Source: Paraphysomonas bandaiensis (taxonomy: Eukaryota; Chrysophyceae). Taken from it: a stretch of 64,000 nucleotides of DNA. Location of the stretch: contig CBFFRP010000363.1 in NCBI GenBank assembly GCA_965644295.1, positions 372,001 through 436,000 of the forward strand. Reading direction: 5' to 3'. The notes beneath the pieces were generated by a model that saw only the letters and a list, made by a program, of their open reading frames with translations, did not search any database and was not told where the DNA came from. The first letter of the stretch is position 1. The number at the start of each line of letters is the position of its first letter. Both the position numbers and the translations under genes were made by a program. Positions 24,001 to 33,707 of the stretch are shown piece after piece.

Positions 24001-27000
24001 TATGGCCCCTCCTCCGAAGCCGAAACCGAAGCCAGCAGAACCACCAAGTGCATTGGATATGTTCGATATGGCCCCTCCTCCGAAGCCGAAACCGAAGCCA
24101 GCAGAACCACCAAGTGCATTGGATATGTTCGATATGGCCCCTCCTCCGAAGCCCAAAACTTCGTCTGCACAGCCTGCTAATATGGCAGACACAGCTCCTA
24201 TGCAACGTCCAAAGCCTTCAAATGTAGCGAATTTAGTCGATGGGTCAGATGGCAGCTCCTCGGGTGTAAGAACCCCTGGGGGAGAATCACCGGGACTGCC
24301 TCTGAAGGAGCCTGAAATTCCACAGATATCAGGTAGGTATCAATCTAATGTGACAATAGTGATTAATTGCTTACATTGTTGCGTTTAGATATCGAAAGTC
24401 CTTTAATTGCCAAATTCTTGGATGCAACTGTCTCGGCTGCTGCTGTCAAATGCCCGCCGACTGATGTCAACTACGGGGCTCTTGACATGACGAGAGACTC
24501 TGACATGTGCTCTCTGTTGCTACGCGTTTCAAGTCGTTATGCGGTTGTCAATCGTGCGATGGCGGAGCTTCAGCTAAGTATAGGGCAGCTTCCCACGATG
24601 GGACACCCTTTTTCCATAAGTGGACAGTCGCGTGATCTTTTCAAGGTATATATAATTGTATGATACATATTCTGATTCGTGCGTGTGTATGTAGCTGCAA
24701 GCGCAATTTAAGATATGTACACTTAATATTGGTTTTGATATGTTACGCAGTTGGTATTGGACGATATGCACAAGGGTCTGGGGTCTGATATTGGCCGGCT
24801 TGTTAATTTCCGGAAATGTTTGCGCTCAATATCTATCCGTTACCATGACCTTGTAGATCAGCACTTCAAACATAACTCTCGGTTCAGTGGGGAGATCGTT
24901 GCGCTGCTTCCCAACAGCGAAGATTCTGTAACGTTATCTGGTGCGGCCTCTGCAAATGGTGGAGCTATTTCTTCAGACTGCTGTATGGCCATTTTTCTTC
25001 TGGAGTCTTTGGATTACCAGTGGTCTCCTGACTGTTTGGTACTTCAAGTATTATTAAACTGGGCCGCCGGACGTTATCAAGATGCGCAGAAGGCCGTCAT
25101 AACAGCTGTTGTTTCGCTTTTTGAAGTCTTTCCGTTGTCTAGTATTTCTAGTCAAGGCAATGGTGAGTCCTCCACAGGCTTGCCTACAGCTGCACTCTCT
25201 TACATTATAACAATGATTCGCCAGCTGCAGCTAGTTTTGTCACTTAATTCCGCTCCAACTACTTCCCACCTCTTGATTGCTCACTGTCGACTGGGGCCGG
25301 CTGTGGTAGCCTTACTGGGAGTCGCTATACGACTGGGATTAGCGTTTGCGTCTCTAGAGTACCGGTATGATATAACTCAAAAGATATTAAAGTGTCCCCC
25401 AAAATTCCCATTTGCATCCTTTGGCACGAAGGGTGGACATTCGAACGTCGTACTGGACGAATACGAGGAGTGGCTATCTCAAAACCCGATTGCAAAAAGT
25501 GACCCAGGGCATCTCTACTTCCGTCCGCTATCACGCAACGATGCCATCAATGCGTTGAAAATTCATCCGAAAGGCACATTTCTCATTCGCCCACACGAGT
25601 CTCAGAATGATGTTGTGTTTTTGAGTTTTGTGACTGGCGCTTCTGATGGAGTCAAACATGCGATTATCAGGAACGAAGGGACAGCCGAGCAAGCTAGTTA
25701 TCGTTGTGGTCGAGTTGGCCCTTGTGCTACTATTGACATCACGCTACGTAGTATCTCCAAGATCCTTCCTTCAAGCCTTAGATTTGATCCCGATGTTGTG
25801 GCGGGGGGGCCTTCTAGCTTTAAGTCGAATAAGAGTACTTCAGGTGGAGTGGGAAATACGCGCGATCTAGAAGAGGAAGATGAAGGTGGATTTGCAGCCT
25901 TATCGAAATTCGGAGCATTCTCTGGTGACATTCCTGTGGTTAATGTTGACAGTATACCAGTTGCAAGGGGAGCAGGTGAACTGTCTTGGGATCCTAATGG
26001 AGACATGTGGTGGGAAGTACTAATGGAGGAGGACGAAGATGACCCGGCCTCTAATATTAGCTATGGTGCTGCTATGTCTATGATGTACGGAGCCGAGTCG
26101 GGCGATCGGGAGGTAGATGGGGTACAGCTGAATAGTGTGGCTGAGAGTGGACGAGCAGGTGGTGAGTCATTCCTTGAAGCTATTGCCGCTGTTCGCGATG
26201 CAGAGAGCAGAAGGGGCTCGGACGCCAAGCTGAAGAGCACAGACAGCAAGCCAGACGAATCTCTGGTGAAATCCGATGACGCTCCAGAGGATGATGAGGC
26301 AGATATATCCGAGGAAGTGAAGAAGCGGTTGAATCAACGATTACAGCTCTACGAGCAAAAGGAAATAGAGTCGCACTGGAACATCCCACTTGCGTCGGAT
26401 ATGCTTGGTGGCTTAGTACGAGGGATTACACACATGCTATCCATCAAAACAGTTTACAAACAAATAACCGGCCATATGGATATCTTGAAATCAGCGATAA
26501 GCGATGATAAGGTAGCAGAAAGCAGCTTGCGGCGCTTGGTGTTGACACGTATGCTTGGCAAAATTCCCGTCGAATTAATGCCGTACTCTGTTTCAGATAA
26601 ATCATCTCACTGTAATACCACACCTGCTCTGAGTAAACAAACGTCAGAGAGACTCAAACACAGTGCGAGTTTTAACACCAATGGCAACGACTCGTTATCC
26701 ATTTTGGAACAAAAGGATGATGCCTGCGCTCGCCTGACGGCAGTGGAATCGCTATTTTCTTCGCTTGCCATGTTTGTGTATACTTGCGAACGAGTAGTTA
26801 TGAGCAGCTTATGTCCTGCTCTTCCACTGGACCCAACCTCCTTTATATCAGTAGACATATCTGCCGGAGAGTCACTTATGGAGCAGATTCTGCATGAACG
26901 TTTAGGCGTACCGTTACGCCACGTGAGACTACCGTCTGCTGTAGGCGTGTCTGGCGCAGGTGTGGTCGGTACTAGCCATCCCGCTTTACCCCCCGCTGCT

Positions 27001-28690
27001 TCTCCTAATAGCTCGCTAGGGGAGCACGTCGTCGAGTGCATTGAGAGTGGTGATGTAATGGATTGGATAGGAAAGCACGCTGATGAGGCTACTCTTCAAA
27101 CTATCATGCACACAAAGTCCGGCGATGTATTGAAACCAGAACATGTTTTGAAGTGGCTCTGGGATAGACGCATCGTTCAAAATGTTGTACTTGAAGGTAC
27201 AGGTGTGTACACTTCGAAGCAGCATTTCTTTCGGTACATCGATCCGTGGGAGGTGTCAATCGTACTGGATCAGAGCACAGTGCTCTCTTCAGCACGCCTT
27301 GGGCGCGGGTGGTATGGCCCAGTGTCGGCCTACAGTGCGGTGAGTATGGTCGACACGGTTAGTCGATACATGCGCATGAAGAACAACGGCTCAGATGGGG
27401 GATTTGTTAGGTTGTGGGAGAGTCTTCGGGCTGAGGCGTGGCTGGTTATGTCCATCAGCACTGCGCATGAACAGGGTGAGCGTGAAGCTGGTGGGCCGGC
27501 CATCACAGAACTTACCTCCTCTACACTTGGAGCCTCGGATCCTTACCACTCTTGTCTCGCCCGACATTTATATCGTAATGCCCTTTTCAGTCGACTGTGC
27601 ATGCCTCATAGATTTGTGGCCGTTCTTCAGATTGATACTTTTGCACTGAAGGATTTAGCCCCACAAAAATTTATGTCGGGTGTTGCTAATACTCCGATTG
27701 AGGTGTATGCTGTGCTACGACTCGTGCGGTCTGGCGGACGGGCAAAGTCTGACAATCGCAAAAACTTAGCAGACACACTTGTAACTCCTGCCCGCAAGAT
27801 TGAAGCTAACAAACAGCTGGTGACGAGCCAACCATCTGAGTACGCTTGGAGAGAGCAAGCTGTGATGAGATTCCCTTTGCCCGATAGAGTTCTTACCATT
27901 GGCCCCTTCGCTGAGGGCGGAGAAAGAAATATGCGCCAGCCTCCTCGAAAATTGCAACTCTCTATATATGAAACCCGCAGTTTTTTTTCCGACACGAAAA
28001 TTGGAGAACTAGAGTTACCGCTATCTGGCTTGTCTGATGACCGACCCTTCCGTGACTGGCTGCCACTTAGTAGCGAGAAGGGTGCTGCATGGTTTGTGCA
28101 TATACAAATGCAGCTCCGATTTCTACTAATGACGAAGGATTCTTACCGTGATTCTACAATTCGGTGGGTAGATCGATAGCCATATGTGTGTAGTTATAAC
28201 TAGTATTGTGTATATTTTAGGTCAAGTAAAGGAAAAAGCAAAAAGGTCAAGAAGGTAGACTCCGAAAGAAAAGGGGTGAGTATTGTAGTTTTGCATTGTT
28301 ATGTGCCTTATTGTTATATAATTGTGATGTTTTGCTGTTAATTTTGAGCAGAGTATACTTGGATCTAGAACCGGAAGTCCAATGCCTGCTAAATCCTCGT
28401 CAGGGAGAAGTCCCCTCAGTGCATCACCATTAACAACACCAGACGTTGACGAAAAGTTAGTAAATATCATATCTTGCTCGGCATTATACATATTTGATAA
28501 TGCGATTTGATAGTACTGATTTTACTCACACGCTTATCGCAGGGCGCCTAAAGTCCCCGTTGCTGCGCCGGTGATGTACTCCGGCCTGTCGAAGGCTTCT
28601 CGGACAACGAATACTTCTGGAGGAAACGATGGGACTGAAGTGGAGGGAGTAAAAGAGTCCCGACTTGATGAGCTTGGAGATTTCTTTTAG
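18035..28690 (+). CDS. Rav1/rabconnectin-3-like protein with PDZ, SH2 and C2 domains
   Basis: Six exons (18035-24332, 24389-24645, 24751-28163, 28221-28275, 28352-28455, 28543-28690) give 3424 residues. Residues 20-470 form WD40-like repeats. Residues about 1490-1700 match the Rav1 C-terminal domain, with the NAFALLRLQRYKHAAAVF helix pair. Rav1/DMXL proteins assemble the V-ATPase and so control organelle acidification. A PDZ domain lies inside (about 668-762: FGLGLRLDVDEGKIL, then GDELVSVSG). Seven 22-residue proline/lysine repeats cover about 1893-2042. An SH2 domain follows near 2438-2532, with the phosphotyrosine-binding Arg in GTFLIRP. A C2-like domain is near 3136-3314 (KIGELELPLSGL). 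The tail is basic, then serine-rich, ending DELGDFF. The start is fixed by an upstream in-frame stop. The Rav1 and SH2 calls are firm; the C2 call is less so. Confidence 0.88.
23711..24155 (+). repeat. 66-base coding minisatellite, seven units
   Basis: Six full units and one partial unit begin at 23711, 23777, 23843, 23909, 23975, 24041 and 24107. They are nearly identical at the DNA level, one differing by a Glu to Asp change. Each encodes a 22-residue unit with SALDMFDMAPPPKPKPKP. The PPPKPKPKP part suits SH3 ligands, and the DMFDM part resembles short acidic-aromatic adaptor peptides; both roles are inference. Copy number is likely to vary between strains. Confidence 0.97.
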
Positions 28691-29525
28691 AATATATATT
28701 TTGATATCGATCTGTGAAACGAAAGGAACTTCGTAAATTTGCGAATAATATACGTATTGCTTCGGAGTAAATAATAAGTCCACATATGTATTATATTTAA
28801 TGCTGTTGTATGCTATATATTTTAAAATTGCCTGGAGTTGGTATGAAGTGCGAATATGAGTATATATGATGAATATATATCGTTACAAGTGTTGAGTTTT
28901 GCTTATTAGGAAGCTGCCAAATAATATAGTTGTTGAAATACACCGTTGATGGAATACCTTTGTTAAGGGTTGTATTATCTGAACTCAATGATGAGTAGCG
29001 GTTATTAAAACCTTAATTGACAGTTCAGACTTACTACTAAGGGTCAATTTGTGTTCAGACTGGTAGTTACTACCTAACTTTGATCAGTTTGGAGTCGTAG
29101 ACTTCACCAATAAGAAACTAAAGCAGAAACCATGTAGGGGACAAGTGAAGTGACCACCTGCTAGTGCTTTAGAAGCGGTTTGGAATATTTATGAAGAAAA
29201 CTTGGATATATGATTGAAGAAAAAAATCCCGCACCAGTCCAATGTTTGAAGCAGTGTAGTTTGTGGCGGTGATGCTCGAAATTATAGATCAATATTTTAA
29301 GTGAAGGATATGAGAAAATATAGTTTCAAAGTATCTCGTTCTTATCTAGAATGAGTGAATGTGAACAAGCAATATGCACGGTTCAATAGTTTTCATAGAG
29401 AGTCAGCATGTGCGGCTATCGGTCGCCTGAGCGGAAATACACGAAACATGACGGAAACTCTCGCTTTGTACTTCTTGATTGTTATATTTTTACTTATACA
29501 CTTATCCAGATTTCAGAGGGCGTCC
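28691..29525. other. AT-rich intergenic stretch
   Basis: No gene is supported. An isolated ATCCCGCACC at about 29227 repeats the GC-rich word of the palindrome near 32.2 kb. Confidence 0.45.
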
Positions 29526-30025
29526 ATCAACAAATTCGGACTTGCACTTTTTCGTGGTGTTCTGGGTTCTGGGGGATAAGTGCCGGAGACATTTCTTCGG
29601 GAACTAATGTGAGCCGCATATATAGTCAGCAGATATTGTTCTGCCCACTCATAGCCTAATGCTTTTGTTGTACAAGGGACACTAATATAAGCGTCACTTG
29701 TGTACACGTCTTTGGGCCTTGACAAATTAACAGGCATCCGGAAATGAGCCCACCTCAAGGACATCCGGGGTATTGAACTGCCTGCTGCTGAAGTCAAGCG
29801 TCCGGGCTGTTCACCTCAAGGACTCAGAAATCCTGAAGTTAGCAGATGTCAGGTATATCAACACTCTTCTTACTCGCTGCGTTTGCTTTGAGTAATAGTG
29901 CGAAAGTGGTTGCAACTTGGAGCTTGCGGTGACGCACAAGCAGCTTTCGTGGCGTTAAGTTAAGTATAAGCTACTGAAATTGTTTCGCTACATTAGTTCT
30001 GACTCTTACACGCCTATTGCTAATA
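29526..30025 (+). mobile_element. Structured interspersed repeat, copy B
   Basis: Same family as the copies at 4.0 and 44 kb, opening ATCAACAAATTCGG. The 5' hairpin (29583-29600) pairs CCGGAGA with TCTTCGG, using one G-U pair. The 3' stem pairs CGAAAG (29901-29906) with CTTTCG (29944-29949) around the conserved core GGTTGCAACTTGGAGC. It is about 500 bases, with no protein and no terminal inverted repeat. Confidence 0.75.
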
Positions 30026-30817
30026 ATAATAGAGGGTGTAATATAAGCGGAAATATATCAAGAAATTCATGGCGAGACTAATGTACTCAGCTACTTCTTA
30101 CTTAAGTATTAAATATAAGGCACTTTGAATCAATATTCTGCTATTGTAGTGTTAATTAAGCTCCTATTGTACTGTTCTCCTATCAAGCTTATCCATTAAC
30201 TCTCCACTGCATGGAGATCAAGACGTACTCTGACTAAGTTATTGTACTCACCGTTAATATACAACTTTAAATTTTTCATTATTCTATTATAGACTTTGCT
30301 TCATTTACAATCGATATATTCTCTGTGCTTTCGAAATGGGAACTTAGGATTTATATGCAGAAGTACTTTAATATCTATAAAATGTAAAATATATAAAATA
30401 TCCAAGATATCTAGTACAAAGGATGTTATACAAATGGAGCCCTTAAGTCATAGCGACTTTGCAAAGCTTGGTGAAGAATCTACTCTCAATACTTGTAATT
30501 CTAAACGGTTCCCAGATCAGGTTATCTACTTCAAAGTAGCTATAGAACACATAATTACGAAAAAAATCCTGCAATGAGTTCTAATTATTTGCTACAAGAA
30601 ACTATACATCCATCGCGTCAAGCTGCAAAGTACAGCCTTCTAGTAGATGACTCATAAGGACACAGATTTCCACTTGAGTAGAAAATCTGTCAAGCCAGGC
30701 TAATAATTCTAACATAACATATCTACCACGAACACATCAAGATATAAAAAGGAGTAAAAATGACGATTCTGCTCAGGATTATGCATGATCACAGCACAAT
30801 TAACATAACAGATGGCA
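30026..30817. other. AT-rich intergenic stretch
   Basis: A 93-codon open frame at 30296-30577 has no recognisable features and is treated as chance. Nothing else was seen before the 3' end of the hydroxylase gene. Confidence 0.45.
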
Positions 30818-31879
30818 CTACTTAAACATGGATATAAAATTATCCAATTCTGGCGTATGCCCTCCCGTGGCTCCACCCAGAGGCAGGTGGCTGGGTCGCA
30901 GGATATCCACGATCAGAACAATCCGGTCATTATTTTGACTGGCTCCAGTGGAACCTGTACCAGTAAGTTCATCTTTTCCATCCAGAACAGTCAGAGGTAC
31001 ATTGAAGGCTTTGTGTATTTTGCTATCATCAAAAACAATAATTTCGCCGACACGGTGATATTGCTCTTCCATATCCACCCATAGACCAGACATGTGCTCA
31101 GGTGGAACAATAAGGCTAATATGACAACGAAGGACATGGTTGGCCAGATCCGCCCAGCCAGTGTGCGGGGAAATCTGTTTTAATAATTGTCATAATGATG
31201 TTCATGATATACCAAACATAACAACACAAATTTGTATCAGAACATATGATTCTCCAGGGACATAGTAATATGCTCGGTACATACCTGTGTACCACTGCCG
31301 AGTCGACTGAACAAGGCTGTCCTAATATTAGGGACTTTGCGAAGAAGCTCCGCAGTACGAGGGCAGTGGGCACAAGTTGAGGGGATCCAAGTCTGTCGCG
31401 ATGTATCAAGTGCTGGAAATGTATGTAGAAAAGGAAATACGGTCCAGTTTACCACCCCATTCCTGGCAAAGTGGTCTTCCGGCCAAGGAGTCCACTACAA
31501 GAACATCACACACGTCATGCACGCTTATCATCACGATTAGTAAGAATGAGAATATAAAAATCATAAGTACTAATCCATTGAATACATGAATACACAGCAC
31601 AGCACAGCACATCACACGACAGGACAGCACAGCACAGGAGAGGGCAGGACAGGGCAGAAGAGATCTCAATAGAGCGTCTCGTCTCACATTATGAACAGTC
31701 TTGGCCTCCTCAGTGATCACATCAAGATTATCTAGAAACATCTGCAGGTCAGGAAATAACTCCCTCCAGTTATAATAAGACGGTCCAGATCCTGGAGGAC
31801 CCACAGCTGCCGCCTCCACAGGGGTCTGCATACTATTCAGATGGTTATCGTATGTTTCAGTGCGCTGTATATCGCTCAT
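30818..31879 (-). CDS. Aspartyl/asparaginyl beta-hydroxylase domain protein
   Basis: Three exons on the minus strand (31879-31688, 31494-31285, 31174-30818) give 252 residues. The fold is the iron and 2-oxoglutarate dependent Asp/Asn hydroxylase family. Family marks are WTPWPEDHF, then CPRTAELLRKVP, then FSRLGSGTQ. ISPHTGW follows, then RCHISLIVP with the first iron-binding His. The FDDSKIHKAF segment carries the second His, and IVLIVDILRP closes the core. Animal ASPH hydroxylates EGF-like domains in the ER; this copy has no membrane anchor, signal peptide or TPR region, so it is probably cytosolic and its substrate is unknown. A serine/threonine- and glycine-rich insert follows the second His. 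The first intron (193 bases) contains a GCACA/GGACA-type microsatellite. Confidence 0.88.
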
Positions 31880-32075
31880 GCCACTACAAGGAGTGGTAAT
31901 GATGGTAATGATGGTAGTGAGATATTCTGTATGTGTGAGTGTGTGTTGGTGCTGTGGGGAGGTTAGTTGGATGAGTCAGTGTGATGCTACACATACACGC
32001 AGCAGTGCTACACACACACACATATATACAACACAGCTGTGCAGAGTGCGTATATCCAACTGCAAGTACACAGCA

Positions 32076-32086
32076 TACAGCAGTAT
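32076..32086. promoter_or_regulatory. TACAGCAGTAT motif upstream of hydroxylase gene
   Basis: The exact 11-mer lies 197 bases before the hydroxylase start codon. It is part of a 14-base match, ATACAGCAGTATCC, that recurs exactly at 58370-58383. Confidence 0.5.
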
Positions 32087-32215
32087 CCAACATACGGTAT
32101 AATTTGTATACAGCCAGAATACAGTACCATTTCTCTCAATTGGAAAATACAGAAGCTGTATTTTATAGTATTCCTCTGAAAATACGTCGAATAATTTATG
32201 AGAAAAATTATTTAG

Positions 32216-32244
32216 CCCGCACCGCAGGTGCGGGATCCCGCACC
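32216..32244. repeat. GC-rich nested palindrome
   Basis: GGTGCGGGATCCCGCACC (32227-32244) is a perfect 18-base palindrome. The left half also pairs with an adjoining CCCGCACC (32216-32223) across a GCA loop, giving three alternating copies of one 8-base word. It sits in strongly AT-rich DNA about 340 bases upstream of the hydroxylase start. Confidence 0.85.
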
Positions 32245-32703
32245 CTTGTTTTTACACAAAGGCCGCACAGCAAGTGCGCCCATCGAGTGATCCAATCAGC
32301 AGAGTGCATCATAGCATAGTGCATCATATCACATGCATCGAGTATATGTATATAGTAATATGACGAGGCAGCCATATGCAGCAGATACACGTTAATGAGT
32401 GCTTGAATGATAGGTGATAACATGTTGCTACCATCTTATTTCATGAAACTGTGAGATGAGATATGCAGTTACTGGACGAGGTTTATAAGGCTGTATGGAG
32501 AGGAACTGTGAAGGGCTGTATATTATGGTATGAAGTGATATGATATGGATATCAATGATTGAATTCCAGGTGGGAGCATCATGCTCCCATCATCCTATTT
32601 AAAGTGTCAGGTATGCAGAGAGATGAGAAGTGGTACATTTGAAGGAATAGAAGGCTGTATATCATGCATGCACTATGTTGTGTGATGGTATATGAGATGC
32701 TGA

Positions 32704-33640
32704 ATGTTGTCATGGTTTATTATGCTGTTGTAGGCGCAATGACGTTTATACTTACCGGTGCAAGAGGGATGCCTAAGCGACACAAGCGCCCGGCTGCCCC
32801 TGTACCATCTTGCAGTGAATATGTGTCATGTTGTGTAAGGGTATGCAGTATGGCTGTATGTGATAAGAATTCTGAACGGTGTGGAATAATAAAATGCTGA
32901 AGGCTGTGATGGTTTATTATGCTGTTGTAGGCGCAATGACGTTTATACTTACCGGTGCAAGAGGGATGCCTAAGCGACACAAGCGCCCGGCTGCCCCTGT
33001 TCCATCTTGCAGTGAATATGTGTCATGTTGTGTAAGGGTATGCAGTATGGCTGTATGTGATAAGAATTCTGAACGGTGTGGAATAATAAAATGCTGAACG
33101 CTGTGATGGTTGATTATACTGTTGTATGCTCTGTAAATAATGATACGATGTATTCCAATTACTAATGAATCATTAATTATAAGGGTACAGTATAAAAAGT
33201 TGATGGAGTGGTTATAAATGAATACATATAGGCATTCTACAGATTACTAACATCAGACTGTGTCGAATAATAAAATGCTGCACGCTGTAATGGTTGATTA
33301 TACTGTTGTATGCTCTGTAAATAATGATACGATGTATTCCAATTACTAATGAATCATTAATTATAAGGGTACATTATAAAAAGTTGATGGAGTGGTTATA
33401 AATGAATACATATAGGCATTCTACAGATTACTAACATCAGACTGTGTCGAATAATAAAATGCTGAACGCTGTAATGGTTGATTATACTGTTGTATGCTCT
33501 GTAAATAATGATACGATGTATTCCAATTACTAATGAATCATTAATTATAAGGGTACATTATAAAAAGTTGATGGAGTGGTTATAAATGAATACATATATT
33601 GGCATTCTACAGATTACTAACATCAGACTGAAGTTTCCTT
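32704..33640. repeat. Composite satellite array, five units
   Basis: Two units of about 200 bases (starting near 32704 and 32904) are followed by three units of 184 bases (starting near 33101, 33285 and 33469). All share a head like ATGGTTGATTATACTGTTGTA, while the two types have unrelated middles. The tail GAATAATAAAATGCTG is present except after the last unit. Within a type the copies are nearly identical. The array lies just beyond the 3' end of the recombinase gene. Confidence 0.9.
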
Positions 33641-33707
33641 TTCTTTGTCCTTGGAATAATGTTACCATCACTGTCCCTTCGTGCACTCATTGCATCATAT
33701 ATACTGT

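Larger units (their letters stand above)
31880..32703. promoter_or_regulatory. Upstream region of the hydroxylase gene
   Basis: This stretch holds the shared TACAGCAGTAT motif and the GC-rich palindrome listed separately, with CA-rich microsatellite sequence near 32010. No gene was found in it. Confidence 0.45.

Noticed and set aside
23323-24205. Long open frames on the minus strand and in other frames across the 66-base repeats
   Set aside because: They are by-products of a repeat length divisible by three within the Rav1-like coding exon; they carry no domain.
32745-32810. ARGMPKRHKRPAAP in both long satellite units, resembling the start of ribosomal protein S4
   Set aside because: The match is short, needs an insertion and a deletion, and nothing of the rest of the protein follows.
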